From: Notospermus geniculatus
Taxonomy: Eukaryota > Nemertea > Pilidiophora > Heteronemertea > Lineidae
Length of the DNA stretch: 64,000 nucleotides
Direction: 5' to 3'
Assembly (NCBI GenBank): GCA_002633025.1
Contig: NMRB01000163.1
Location: 334,024-398,023 of the forward strand
In this document: piece after piece, positions 1 through 24,288 of the stretch
Layout: every line of letters begins with the position of its first letter
How positions within the stretch are numbered: the stretch's first letter is position 1
Position numbers and translations under genes: made by a program
The notes under the pieces: generated by a model
Database searches by the model: none
Told to the model about the DNA's origin: nothing
Seen by the model: the letters and a program-made list of their open reading frames with translations, nothing else

Positions 1-702
1 AATGCATTGCAACAAATTCACAGAGCCGTAGACGTGATTTCCCGGCATTCAGGCCACCATCATCCTCTATGGGAAGCAGTTTCATTCATAAATACAAGCA
101 GTTTCAAGAGCCCCGAAGTTCCATGTGCTCTTGTTTTGACTGGAGACTGACCACGTGGCTTTGTTGTGTCTGGTTTGGGACCATAAGTATTCGCCGCTAA
201 TGACGGCCGGCTCATCTTCAACGGGAGTATCGGATGATCAGAACACTATTCTGAATGTGGAGTTTACCGAGGTGCAAGTTTCAGCCCGATTTATTGGCAA
301 GTACTAGCATTATGCAAATTGTGTCTTATTTTTGCGGTCGTGCCGACAATGTTGAATGGAAAATTTTTTTACGCGTATTAAATTTGCGGATGTGATAGGA
401 CCGCAAAGACCGCAAAATTAAAACGTCCGCAAAAATTTCCCGTTTTACAGTATGCAATGTAAAGTGTGCATTATATGATTTAATGAAATCTAAATTGCAG
501 ATCACGGCGATACATTTCCCTTCAAACCTGTGCTAGTTCACTACAACAGGGTGGCCCTGTCCACAGTACGCCTAGTCACTCTGGTGGTAGCAAAATCAGT
601 GGCCCATACATGTCATTGCTCACATGTTTGGACCTCCTGGGCTCTTGTAAGAGATCCAAGCAGATCACCCCATGTGATTCGTTACTATAACACTATTGAG
701 AT
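1..702. other. Non-coding stretch with an interspersed repeat
   Basis: No convincing exon on either strand. About 340-455 is a diverged interspersed element (repeated tgcgg/ccgcaaa words ending ttttacagta). It is related in style to the sequences near 7610-7670 and 39945-40135, which end in similar tacagta words. Confidence 0.5.
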
Positions 703-708
703 TTTATT
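703..708 (-). terminator. Poly(A) signal just after the NSUN4 stop
   Basis: AATAAA on the minus strand starts two bases after the TGA stop at 711-713. If it is used, the 3' UTR would be only a few tens of bases long. Confidence 0.5.
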
Positions 709-710
709 TG

Positions 711-3303
<2,593 letters not shown>

Positions 3304-3507
3304 GACTATATCGAATGTTTTGGTCTGTTTTGTCGATTTCACATTTCCATTCCTTCCCCATCCAAGCGCTGCTGCCACCTATCGGCAAGTAAACTAAAAC
3401 GTGGCAAGTGCCCCACTCTCCATGCAGAGCTTATAGTCACAGGGAGTTTTACACAAGCTGAAGCACACACACTGAGTCAGTTTGGAGTGTCGTTGAGCTA
3501 TGCCAAG
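3304..3507. promoter_or_regulatory. Divergent promoter between NSUN4 and MAN1A genes
   Basis: Only 204 bp separate the NSUN4 ATG (minus, 3303) from the mannosidase ATG (plus, 3508). Both 5' UTRs and both core promoters must fit here or overlap the first exons. No TATA box is obvious. The mannosidase ATG sits in CAAGATGGCAGC, which matches the YY1 core (AAGATGGC), a common arrangement at housekeeping start sites. Confidence 0.6.
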
Positions 3508-12409
<8,902 letters not shown>

Positions 12410-12792
12410 TATAGGCTTATCTAAGAGAGAAAGAGACGTGTTATGAAGTGTACTTACTGGAGACTATGGGAACTAAAGTTGATTTTCATGAAATGTTAAA
12501 ACATTTGATCTTTCATGGGGGGGGGGGGGNGGGGGGGGGGGGGGAGTGCTCTTGAGAATACTAGTAGTCCAATCTTAACCCTTCAGGCCCTGTAATATGC
12601 TCAAATGAACACCACGAATTCCTGTTCAGCTTTGGGCAGTTGAAGGATAGACAATTGAGAAAATGAATTATGTTTCCTTATGATTATGGGGCCAAAGGAG
12701 TTAAAGTGGCATAATGATTTATTGTCTGTGGTGCCTGGAAAAGTTCCTTGGGCATTTATGGATCTCAATTAAATATGTGAATGATAAATAAC

Positions 12793-12939
12793 GGGCCGTA
12801 TTCAAAAAAAGGGTGTTTAAGACTTAGACGCGTGTAACTTCGTCAAATGCATGGTGGAAGTGTGTGCATTCAGTGAAGTTACACGCGTCTACAATGTAAG
12901 TCTTAATCGCACGATGATCACCCTTTTTGAATACGGCCC
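12793..12939. repeat. Fold-back element family 2, complete copy
   Basis: Terminal arms gggccgtattcaaaaa and tttttgaatacggccc are inverted repeats, and a shared internal acacgcgtct-type palindrome is present. A truncated relative lies at 5740-5865. Confidence 0.85.
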
Positions 12940-15900
12940 TTCATGTTTGGACGATTGCATACAGTCCTGGCTGTGATCGCTCCATTTATTACCTTTTTGC
13001 CATAGTGCAGTGTCTTTTTATCATGGGCCAGGCTTTGTGGGGTTTTTGTTCACTGGTGTCATTGTGCAAATTGTAAAACCAATAAGTTTTTGATACTACC
13101 GGTATGTTTCTACACCAAATCAACACAAAATAGAAAAGACTATCATATCAAAATCCATGTGATATGAGGACTTCATGAAATCCTGCACAGTTTCTTTTAC
13201 AAGATTGATGGTGCCATTATAACTAAGGTAACGACAGATCGGATTTCTTCCTAATGCCCCAATCACACTGACCTAGTTCTCAGTACGTTCTTTTTGCCGA
13301 ATTTTGTTGAACGGGCTCAAACTGTGTGCGAACGGAGTGGACGTAGTTGCAACTTTCTAAGAACTTCATGAACGGGAAGGGTGCTCCAGAACATCAATGC
13401 ATTATTTGGCCAAAGGTTACACGTTCTAGCCCGTTTTACGATTTTTTTAGGATGGGGCAGGACGTTTTGAGAAATACTTCCGTGTGACAGGCCCTTTATG
13501 AGGCTGTTTTTCCTTTCTTGATGATAGAGATTTAGCAAGGACATGGGGAAGACACTTTGAATTGATGAAAGAATCATGTTTGTTGCATGTTGCTCCGATT
13601 AAGCTTACCTTAAGCGTGTTGGGGTTGGTACATTTGGGTAATTATGTATTTTTATATAGTGGAATGTATATAAGAATATTGTACATTATAAAGTCAAATT
13701 TGCAATCTATGGTCCTTCGATATGCACTCGAAATGAAATGTTGGTTTAGTGTGTTTCTAGTCCAGTGTTCATATGAAGTGTGCATTGCTCAAATGGTTCA
13801 CTACATAAAACATGGAATAATTCTAGAACAATTAGACCAAATACTTGTATCTCCACACACGATTTTCACAGGGTTTTCACATTGGTTTTCATTTGCTTTG
13901 GTGGGTAGTGAAGATCCAGAATAGAAGGACAGATATCCTGGCATAATGTACTTAAATGCACTGCATGTCGTAATGCCTCAGTAACACTGGTGAACATTGT
14001 AAGTCACAAGAAAATACTTTAAAGTCAATTGAGTTGATGTTGTGTCTTTCATAGCCTGGTAAAATGTAAAAAAATCTCTTGATATCAAAATTTCATGGGA
14101 TCACTCCATCTGTATATATTCATATGATGTAAAAAGTAGGTGAACTGTAGATAATTCCATAAATTTATTATGAATCATCCATCATTGTCAGCCTGGTAGT
14201 GGTTTGTCATTCCTGATAGGTGAAGGGGTACCGTAGTCGATGTAGATGCAGGGTCTGAACTTGTTTCAAGGTCCTTTCATTGCATTTAATGATTTCTTAA
14301 CAGGTGCAACTTCTGCTTACGCAGCTATTACTGTAAACCATCAAAGTGATAACAAAACCTGCCAAGTTAGTCCGGGCAGAATTTGTGCCTTCCTCAAACC
14401 TTCGCAAAAAACTCATGATATATCATTTTCAATAATATGAAAAGGCGAATGCAAGCAGCAAATTAAGCAGCCTGTCAAGGACATTGTCGGACACCAAACT
14501 GTGATTTGTCAGGTGCCACTAATTTAGTACCTGTCATGTTGGCAGGCACTAATTACAGGGTTTTTACTGCAAAGTCCATTACAAGGCAGGCACTAAATCT
14601 GTGTTGGCAAACACCAAAATAAACTGGCCTGCCACTTTGTCAGGTGCCTTTCAAAACATTACTTTGCTACTTGCAAATGAATTTTTCCAGCAAGCTACTT
14701 CGCATCGCACCAAGGAATGATTCCTGGTTATTGTATTCACACTTGTTGTTGGACTCTCAAAGAAGCTCAATGTATTGACGGAAATTCTCATTACATTTCA
14801 GGTCTATTTGTCTGTTGCTTTGTTCTGATCTTTAGAAGTAGAACTTTTCAACCAAACACATTTTCTCATTATCTCAGTTTACCTGATTTATGTAGAAAAT
14901 GGAGCTAGGTTAACTGTACATGTAGGTCTAGTTATTAGTGGACGAGGAGGCTAGATTGGGATGTTTTTGCCATTGATCTGTACATTTGTTCAGAAGAATC
15001 TGCCTTGTTAAAGGGCAGTCACATCAGGACATCCACCCTTGAAGACACATTCTCATCATCGATAGTGCCTAGCTGCTCTTGCATATCTAATTTCCCCACT
15101 TGGCATTGTTATCAGTCTAAGATCATTGGTGAGTTTGAAAAAAAAATGGGGGGGGGGGGTGCTGTAGTCATGTTTTATTTACATTATTATGGGGTTGGCA
15201 GAACTATAATCATTTGCAGTCCTGGTGATTGCATTTACTAGTGTCATCTCCTGGTGATGTGCAATTCTCTCTTCACAGACTCCAACTTGTAGCACAAATT
15301 TGATTAGATAATGTATGATACCGGTACTATTTACTGTACTCAAAATGAATGAATGAATGCACAACTTATGAGCATCAGTTATAGGAAATATCAACCATAT
15401 TCAAGATGTAAACTATTGAGGCTTCCTTGGCTGAAATTGTATTCGAGTGGTAAATATGCATATCCTGAGTGTAGGCCCATATATTCTGCAAACAGATGCC
15501 AGTCCATAGACTCTGATGACTTTTATATGTCAATCATGTATCCTTTGGGATAGCCCAGCACGAGTGTGTATTGTAGAAATAGACATGGCAGTCGTGATGA
15601 TCATGGAAGGAACGTTTTGATGGAGAATCAAGGGATCCTCTGTTGCGATAGTTTCCTGTCTGTCATCATGGACCATTGGACCCTATGAGATTCCATTTCT
15701 TATTTCACTTTCTTTACGCTTTTCTATAATTTCTGTGTTAAAATTCTCCATTTTGCATACTCCAGCGATCACAGGATTTAGTATCTTTTTCAGACACTAG
15801 ATAATGGGCATAATAACAGGGCAGAACAGAGAGAGAGAAAAATTCGAATGATAAGAAGTAAAACAATGTATTGGCATAAATATATCAAATTTATGGTATT

Positions 15901-16508
15901 GGCAAATGCTGTAAAATGTTGAATATTAGAAATATCTTTCAGTATTTGGTATAATATTCCTATTTATCAAAAATATAAGGCGAACGATGAAATTTTGCTA
16001 TACTGCTGAATTGCTGTTTCTGAATCCTAGATTTTCACAAGCCTCTCTTCAGTAAAGGGGATTTCTACAAGATGATGCTGAGGTATGGGATTTCACTCCT
16101 ATCAACACATTTGGGTACCAGTAGGGGAGATTGAATTCAGATTGCTAATGATTGGTTTGGTTGTGGCCTTTCAGAGGAAGGAACATCTGCAGAGTAGGTG
16201 TGTTCACAAAGTATGGCTTTGATAAGGTATTCATATCAAAATACCTCCTTGCACCTCCTGAACATGCAAGGTGAGGTTACCTACATAGGCCTATGTAGCT
16301 TTCATCAGCAGCTCTTCAGTGAAATGTGCATCTCTTTCTCCATGCTTTTTGGTTAATGATAAAGACCTGGACAGTGCAGATGCTGAGGCAAGAGCAAGGT
16401 CCAACAGGTCATTTTCACATGTAGTTACTCTGCAGAAGTTTTGTCATTTGCCTTTCATATGTTTTCGATTGTTATTGTAAATAAGATAATGCAAGAATTC
16501 TAATACAA

Positions 16509-16514
16509 AATAAA
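16509..16514 (+). terminator. Candidate poly(A) signal
   Basis: AATAAA in an AT-rich stretch 4.1 kb after the MAN1A stop and before a fold-back element. It may be the distal MAN1A polyadenylation site. Confidence 0.3.
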
Positions 16515-16577
16515 TCTATTGATATATAATTCCTTGCTGTTCATTTCTGTCATAATGATTGCAATGGTTTTGAAGGC

Positions 16578-16690
16578 CAGGGGCCTGTTTCATAAAGTGA
16601 CTTTAAGCTAATGGTAGCATTAACTCAATGCATTTTACATTTGGTTAAAGGTACCATTACCTTAAAGTCACTTTATGAAACAGGCCCCAG
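16578..16690. repeat. Fold-back element family 1, copy 2
   Basis: Same terminal arms as the element at 9149-9262 (ggggcctgtttcataaag and its reverse complement). A (gt)n microsatellite follows at about 16713-16740. Confidence 0.85.
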
Positions 16691-17309
16691 GAACTTTATA
16701 CATGGCAGTTTGTCAGTGTGTGTGTGTGTGTGTGTGTGTGCTTCCTTTCCATGCCTTACTAAGTCCATTATGAAGTCGATGAGTGAAAAGTCTAGAAAAG
16801 GTTTAGGGAAAAAAAGTTATGCTTTCACACACTGCACAAATATAGTAGGATCAGAAACAAGTTAGTTCCAGCTTGAATTCATTCAACATACCGTGACCTA
16901 CATTAAAATACACATGAACTGAACAGTTTGATGGCACAATACTCGCAGGCTAGGCCTACACTACAGATAAAATATCTGCAAAAACCAGGTCAGTGTTGTG
17001 TGTGTTCTCAATAAAAGACTCACAAACATGTACCGGTAGAAGAATGCATGTATGTCCGGGAAAATTTCAATCTGTACCTATGTGTCAAAAATCTTCACGA
17101 TTTCTTTAAATACTGCACCAACAATCGAGAGACCTTGCTATTAGTATCCGCAACTTGACATCATTTACCAGTTGCAAATACGCACATGGACGGCTGCATT
17201 GGCACACAGAGCCTGTTTCAGGAAAGAATGTCTAATATCATCAGTTATACACTCATGATCTAAGGTTTATATACACACCACAGAAAATATGACGTCATCA
17301 TGACAATTT

Positions 17310-20300
17310 TCAAAGTTCCTCCTTTGAGTTGATGTCATTGTCAGCAGTATTACCGGCACCCTCTTCATTTCCCTGATTAACACTGTCTGTCTCCCCATCA
17401 GCCTCTTCGCTTTCATCATCTACTAGTACCTCATAATCATATATTGCATATTGAAATACATGTCGTAGGTCGCTTCTCTCATTCTTGATGGCCTGAAACA
17501 ATGTCCATAAATCGTGGAAGTTTTGTACAAAATCTTCATGTGTCTGAAATAAAAAGTTGAAAAAACATCAAAATCGTCATTTTTGGGGGTCTTTCACATC
17601 TCTGAGTTGCTTGCCAATGCATACCTCTTCCGTGGAATCATTGTATTCCTCTAACGTCAGAACATCGTCTAAATTCTTGTCCAGAGTGTGAAAAAGCTGA
17701 AAAAGATCAAAATATTCCTTTAGGTTTAAATTCATATTCAGCTACCTATTAACATAAAACATGGAAATTCATTCATCGCATGACATTAAATTTGATATGA
17801 GCAACATTATTGCATCAACATGGAGAAAGATATTGAACTAACTGCCTCTCCACACACTTCATTGGATCTGGAGATTTTGTCTTGTTCACCTTTGCGACTT
17901 GAATTGTATAATCACTGCCAACTTCTTTTGTAACGCGTTCAACTTCCTGAAAGAAAGTGAAAACTCATGCAAGAGATGTCTCAGATTGAAAATCCCAAAA
18001 TTCAGTCTTTATAATTGCTGGTTGGGGTCAGTTGTTCAACTGGCCAGTATTCCCCAACATTGGTGTGTAATTGCCTGCAAATGTACTGTACGTAGGCCTA
18101 CTTGGTCAGGGCCGTATTTAGCGGGGGGGCTAGGGGGGCAGCTGCCCCCCCAGAGCCAACCAAAAAACGTGATTTTCGTGCAGATTTGGGGCAAAAAACG
18201 GCAAAAAGAGGTCTTCTGCCCCCCCAGAGAGGCTTTGCCCCCCCAGGACCAAAAAGCTAAATACGGCCCTGTTGGTTCAAATGAACTTACACCACCCAAG
18301 AGGCTGGAAGTAAATTCTTCCAAAGTAAACGATGCAGAGTCTTTCAGCCATACGTGAACTGCACTCCTGCAAAGAAAATGAAATGGATATGGGTGAGCAC
18401 ACATGATGAGTGCATTTAGTGCCTGATGTGTAGGCCTACAGCAACTGGCTCCAAATTTAACTTTACCACTCTGGTAACCCTAGAGGTTTTAGCACATACT
18501 TCCCTCCACAGTCACTTACTTAAAAATATTGGTCATGTCTTCCAGTGAGTGATCAGTACCAGTATGTGGCACAGTGTCAAAAGTAATACTAGGATCATAT
18601 TCATCTAAACATGTAGATAGGTTGATTCTTTTAACTGCCTGCTGAAAGAAGAAGGTATTCACAGCCAGGTTGCTCCCATATGAGTTCACTTGGTGGATCC
18701 TGCAAAGGAAAGAGGAGTGAGAAAAGCCAGGGATGATTGTTCCCATGGTCTGGGACTCGAACCTGGACCTGCCCCTTGCTAAGCGGACATGATACCACTA
18801 CACTATTTCAGGCGAAACGAAAATTGTTGATGCTCATTTTGAACATACATGTATTGATCTCGACCAAAGTGAGAATTCATTAAAATGCTTGTACAAGCTC
18901 AAGCATGATTTTGAACTGTGTGATTGTGCAAACTTTGCATTAAATTATAATATTCTACTTAAGACTCGACACACTTTTGATGCAACTGAATAATGACCAT
19001 TGAACAGTCGACAGGTTCATAAATCAGGACCATGAATAATTTTGCAAAATCATATGAATGAATTGGACTTCAGGCGCGGATCCAATGGGGGGCGCACCCG
19101 GCGCACGGCCCCCCTTTCGGCCGAAAAATCTTTAAAACTGACCGTGAAATTCTGAAATTTGGAGCAAATCATTGAAATTGACCGCAGATTTCAATGTATC
19201 TAGCACGGTGCGTCCCCTCTTTCCCGAAATCCTGGATCCGTCCCTGGACTTTCTAGTTCAAAAAGAACTTTGGTTGATTATCAGCCCTTGGAGGAATAAA
19301 TTCCTCCAAGGTCAGCCAAACAATACTTTCAACAGTCGCTATAGGTCCAAAGCCTGTTTATACAGCCTACCTAACGAGAATGGGGTCTGAACACACACCG
19401 AGGGAGTTCTCATTATTTAAATGTTTACTGCACTCAGTAAGTCAACGGGCCAGTAGGACTATGTTTAAACAAGACGACCCGACTCATCAAATGACAATGA
19501 AATAAGATTTAATATCAGATTTTTCATAGAGTGATGCACTCACCATCCAGCTGGGATAAAGAGACAGTCACCAGGTTCCAGATGAATATTGTAATATTTA
19601 ACATCAGCTAGACTTGGATATTTTTCAAAGTCCACGCTGAAATGTATAGTGAAGTATCTATGATGAAATAGGTGGTACCACCCCATAATATTCTTCAAAA
19701 TCGAAAGCTTAGGACTGCACTAAACATTTCAGAACCTCAATAGCTGAGCTACCCGTTGGCAGTCTTTGTTGTATAAATGAAGCTTAGCCCGTTATCTTTT
19801 TTCCATTTGAGCGCTACATTCAGGGATACGAGAACTTACCTATCAACATCAATGGAGGAGTAACTCCCTTCTTCATGGTCAAGTGGAACCTGGACATTAA
19901 AGGAAAGACTGAAGACAAGTGAAGTACCAAGTCACAAGTGGATGTTCAATCAAAATATGGCATGACCATCAACCAATGGAGTTTTAAACAAGTAGGGAAG
20001 GCAGGAGAACTTTACCTCGAAATCAGTATCACTTGTGTTCATCAGATTTACCAGAAACTTACCTTGCTGCCATATAATTTGGGATCAACCATCACAAATG
20101 TTTTGTTACCACGGAATAGACAATTGATGTTTTCATGCCCATCAAAATGGACCACAGACCGTGTTCCTCCACTGCTCATCCACATCACCTGAAAAGGGTC
20201 CAAAAACAGTTTGTAACAAATAAATCAATACTAATTGCATTAGTACAATGTATAGTTTACAAATGCCGCATGCATCACAAAAAGCGAAGAGGTACTGGGG

Positions 20301-21159
20301 CCGTATGCATAAAACATTTTAAGGCGGGTAAAAATCTCCTAAAACTGTTGTTCCAAACAAAAGATAAGAGAAATTTTACACTAAAGATATATTTTATAGG
20401 CCTACATAGATCTACGGCCCCAGGCCGATTACCCATCATGAGGCAATCCACTTACTGAGATTGAAGTCCAGTAATCATTGATAAAAGACCAACACTGGAG
20501 GCAGGGTGGAAATATAACATCCTTTCTGTAAGTGAAATACATTACCATGAATGAAGTTCCAAAAAGACAATTAAATTTATTTTAGGGCCTACATGCTACA
20601 ATCAATATCTTAAATAAAATTCTACCACAATGATACTCCCCACGCTGTCGCTGGAAGCTCATAATACCGGTATCAAAACTTACCCAAGATAACTTGGAAC
20701 ATCCTGAACCATATATAAGTCCGACACATTGTATATTCTTATCCAATCTTTAAAATTCATATCCGTACTTCCTATATTCCTCTTCTCCTTTTTGCGCATT
20801 TCCAACTGAACTTTTGAATTTGGCGGCACGTCCAAATCATTGAGGAAGTATTCGTCAGTCCATAATCGGAAAGCGGGAGAAATTTTGGCTGCATTTCTCA
20901 TTACAAGCGGTTTTTTCGGGCCCACAAATTCTTGGAAAAACAGTCTGGCACTGGGCCAGCCTTCCATTTCCCGAATCCCGGCCACGCCTTTTTCGATGAT
21001 CGGATTGCAACATCCAAACGGTTTCAGATGTCCTTCATCTGTAACCACGGTAACTGCCTGGTATCTGTACCATCTGGTAACTGCCACGGCCAATAAGGTG
21101 AAAAGGAAAATGATGACGAATATCAACCGCGAGTGGAACTCGGCTACAATGTATTTCAT
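17310..21159 (-). CDS. Membrane-anchored JmjC (cupin-8) 2-oxoglutarate oxygenase with KEEL C-terminus
   Basis: Ten minus-strand exons: 21159-20684, 20525-20456, 20188-20063, 19889-19840, 19636-19544, 18699-18520, 18366-18291, 17946-17890, 17696-17625 and 17543-17310. They join in frame to 477 residues. Residues 11-28 are a hydrophobic signal-anchor. A cupin-8/JmjC fold follows, with the Fe-binding pair H196-x-D198 (in VVHFDGHENIN) and the distal His274 (WIHQVNSYG, after GDCLFIPAGW); NKTFVMVDP fits the 2-oxoglutarate-binding strand. Residues 382-393 (DKNLDDVLTLEE) resemble a single degenerate EF-hand loop. The tail is acidic and ends SKEEL, which fits the ER-retrieval pattern. I infer a luminal ER hydroxylase, as human JMJD8 is an ER-luminal JmjC protein, but substrate and orthology are unknown. 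The small exons 7-9 are the least certain. Confidence 0.82.
18108..18270. repeat. Palindromic repeat in JmjC-gene intron
   Basis: Arms agggccgtatttagc and gctaaatacggccct are inverted repeats around a C/G-rich centre (ggggggctagggggg). It is inserted between the exons at 17946 and 18291. Confidence 0.85.
18742..18813 (-). repeat. tRNA-like sequence (degenerate tRNA or SINE head)
   Basis: On the minus strand an A-box (TAGTGTAGTGG) is followed by CTTAGCA, as in the tRNA-Ala(AGC) anticodon loop, and a B-box (GGTTCGAGTCC) at near-tRNA spacing. The acceptor ends do not pair and the T-stem is weak, so it is more likely a tRNA-derived SINE or pseudogene than a working tRNA. Confidence 0.45.
19070..19255. 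repeat. Interspersed repeat fragment in JmjC-gene intron
   Basis: Contains cgcggatccaatggggggcg and cgaaatcctggatccgtccc, words related to the duplicated repeat in MAN1A intron 1 (4368-5219). Ends are not defined. Confidence 0.5.
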
Positions 21160-21665
21160 TATTCGGCTAAATACACGTCGCGCGAAACTGAAAGTGACGT
21201 GACATCACCGCCAACAGAACTGGCGCCAATAACCAGCTGACTGATCTGACAACTGCACACGTGCGATATCATAACCTCTAATGCAAATAATCAACCTCGG
21301 CTTCTATTCGAACCAATCTACACGTTCATTTACATACGGGTAGGAAGTTGGGACACTGAGAACGGTTTTGAATTAACAGATTTATAGACCGCGTCACGAA
21401 TATATCTAAAAATATCGACCACACTATGTGATAAGCACTTATATTCTTCTTATATTCTGGTATTTGTTTTTATTTCTATTCGAGAGTTCTGGGTAAACCA
21501 GCTAAAACGAAACATTTTTTAATAAGATTATACGTCGTGATCGAAAAACAGACGCCCCCGTAGCCTAGAAGTCACGTGACAGACTGCCGCCATCTTCTTT
21601 GAATTTTGTGGAACTACACTGTTTATGGTCTCATATTTTCTGGATTTTTTCCGCACAGGAATTTT
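21160..21665. promoter_or_regulatory. Divergent promoter of JmjC gene and hnRNP-like gene
   Basis: Lies between the JmjC ATG (minus, 21159) and a probable first exon of the plus-strand hnRNP gene. At 21571-21580 is gtcacgtgac, a palindromic CACGTG E-box of USF/TFE type. At 21586-21597 is gccgccatcttc, a YY1-type site. A candidate donor (aat|gtaagt) follows near 21667, consistent with a non-coding first exon. Confidence 0.5.
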
Positions 21666-22835
21666 AATGTAAGTATTTGACACAGTATGCATGTTGTAAG
21701 ATATATATAGATCATGTGAAAATATCATAGGGTAAATACTTTGAGAGGAAACGATCGAAATTTGACCAGGAAGTTGTATTTCCCAGGTCTGCCAAGCGAA
21801 AATAACAAAAGAACGCCTCCCTCTTCGTCGTTGCGAAATCCAGGCACTCGGCGCTTGAAATTCGTTGCGATTTAGTTATCAGTGTCCGATTTTGTGGACG
21901 CTAAAGTTGTTTCTGCATCTGATAACCGCCTCGAATCGCAGTCGACTCGGTTCTTTGCATTGTTTTCAATCCAAAATCGAACAGCGCGCTGAAATGCGCT
22001 GCTGCTCGGTTCAAGGACAAAGATGGCGGCGCGTTGTGAAAGAAACACAAACAATCCCCCAATGCAATGTCACGATGTCAATTACACAGAAGGTGGCGCC
22101 CCAGTTGTTTGTGATTTAGGCCCATCACAGTCTGTTAGGCCTACGCCTGTGGGACAAAGACTAATTTATGCTGGCTGCTGACCTAGGCCAAGCTACACTT
22201 CAGTTCAAGTGCTTGCAAGTTCAAAGTTGCATCATCAACCAAGCTGGCGTCATGCATTATTGTGGTTTTCCAACAAAGACCCCAGTAGGCCTACTACTGC
22301 TGTGCTGGTAGTGGTAGGCCGAGTGCCGGTTTGTTCACAGTGCACATGTTTGCCAAACATCCTAATAAATAACAAGAAGGTGGCCATCTTTGTCAAAAAG
22401 CATGTATTTAGGGCAAGCCAAATGACTTGTTAGCTCCAAGCTGTCACGCACATGTCACTTAATTTCTGAGCCCATTTTATGAAAACAGCGTTAATTTTGA
22501 ACATGTTGAAACACTGCTTAGCAAACTGAGAAGGGGACGACCCCCATGAATCATTATGGGGACAACCTGACAGTTTGTAAGGTAGGGCTAGGCCCAGGAG
22601 GGAATGTTGGCACGTCTGCTTGTCACAAGCTGTCAGCCAGAACTTTAAGGCTTGGGACTTGGTGACACTNCATTTTGCCATGATTCAGTGTACTTTTTCT
22701 CAGTACTAGTAGCAGCTTGTTGGGTCTGACAGACTCAACAATTTAGTTCTTCATTTTCCTGGTTCCCTGCATGGGTGTTATGGGCATATTTGTGTTTGTG
22801 TCTTGTGCTAGCTTCTCTTTGCTCCTTGCTTCCAG

Positions 22836-22874
22836 CATGCCCAGAAAATGTATGAAGTAACAATGGCAACTTTG
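22836..22874 (+). CDS. Candidate short 5' coding exon of the hnRNP-like gene
   Basis: A 39-base segment between a good acceptor (cttccag) and donor (gtatgt), open in phase 0. It contains ATG at 22848 encoding MYEVTMATL and would join directly in frame to the exon at 24289. This is a weak inference from splice consensus alone. If real, the protein would start here and lack the usual N-terminal acidic domain. Confidence 0.3.
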
Positions 22875-23173
22875 GTATGTATTTTTGTGATGCTGATAAC
22901 ATGGTGTCATGTTAGTTTTCTGGTGCTGACAATAGTAATGATAATTAAAGTATGTCATTTTTGTGTCAGTGACACATCTCCAGTGTTGTGATCTCACTGG
23001 CATGGCTATAGTAGGTGCTGTTAGTAGGCCTAGTTTGATATGCCATAATATGCACAGCTGTGGAGCTGGGAGAGCCTGTAAGATCCTTATTACCTTGGCC
23101 CTCGTCAGTGCGAATATTTTGTTTGACTGAATTTCTGTTGGTAGTGTGGAAAGGAATTCATTTGAAGGTGTGG

Positions 23174-23465
23174 TTAACCCAATAGAGCCCATGCCACCCT
23201 AAACCGCCCTGCCGTGAGCCGCCTAAAAGACCATGCCCACTTTTTGACAAAAATTCCCATCGCCTCAATCTAATGTAGAAATCAAAATCGCCAATTACTG
23301 CCGGCAGCGCCGCAATCCACCATGTCTGCAGACGTGATACCGCCATAAACCACCTTCACTCATTATACTGTTCTCTATTCAGCTTTAAGTGGCATTTCGT
23401 GGCAGTTCAGGGCGGTGAAAGGTACAGATAGAAAGTGAAAAAAAATAGGTGGCTCTGTTGGGTCA
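23174..23465. repeat. Inverted-repeat element in hnRNP-gene 5' intron
   Basis: Ends ttaacccaatagagcc and ggctctgttgggtcaa form an imperfect terminal inverted repeat of 16 bp. Internal accgccctg/cagggcggt words are also inverted. Confidence 0.7.
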
Positions 23466-24288
23466 AACATGCCCTTTTAGTTCGCTAACTGTGAAGCTGA
23501 TCCTTTAACCAGCTAGGCTTCTTTAACTCAACTTTTGTGCACTCTTCTCAATGACAATGTTTATAACCTTCATTTCAGGGCTTGAAATATTATATTTGTT
23601 TTATAATTCTGATTATAATGCTTATCTCTCCTGCTAGTTGGCCTGCATAGGTATTTTGCTTTGACAAGGAATTAACTCCTTCTTGTGGAGTATGGAGTTG
23701 TCTAGAATCACAAAATAATGTCCCAAATTATGGTGACCATCCAAATCCAGTGCTTCACATTTGAAATCTGCAGGAGCTCAATCAGTTGAGCTCCTCAAAG
23801 CTGTTCACACTCGTGGATGGTCAGTTATTTCAGGGATTGCCCCGGATGCCGAGGAGTGCGGTCAGTTGGGCATGTTGGGCTGCTCGGTGCAATTTTGCGG
23901 GTGCGAGTGTGATTGCGCCCGACTTACGTGAAACACTGCAATTCTGTCATGTCTCTGGAAAAGTTGATGATCGACCCTTGGTCAGTTGGAAAACCCTGTG
24001 AAAAATGAATCCCTGTGTCTCGCATAACACAGCTCTTGCTTTTTGGTAGTTTTGCACATTTGTATTAGATAGGAACAACTAGAGTATGTTGTTTTGATGT
24101 GTCAAATCTTGCTGTCCCTCCTTGCTACCTGGAAATTGAGTTGCCAAAATCATCAGCTTGTTGTTTGGCACTGCCTTGTGTGGTATGAAGCATGTATTCG
24201 CAATATGAACTTCTATTCCCTGAGTATCATGAACTTGCTTTTCTTAACGTCGTAGCATGTTCTTATAAATGCTGTGGATTTATTTCAG

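Larger units (their letters stand above)
12410..16577 (+). other. Long non-coding tract downstream of MAN1A, possible 3' UTR
   Basis: No supported exon in 4.2 kb. It holds a poly-G run with an ambiguous base (about 12517-12544), a fold-back repeat (12793-12939), and AT-rich text. An AATAAA at 16509-16514 could mark the end of a long MAN1A 3' UTR; earlier signals cannot be excluded. Confidence 0.45.

Noticed and set aside
22023-22178. Plus-strand frame starting MAARCERNTNN as hnRNP first exon
   Set aside because: It runs to a stop with no fitting donor and has no similarity to the family N-terminus. The ATG lies in a YY1-type aagatggcgg word.
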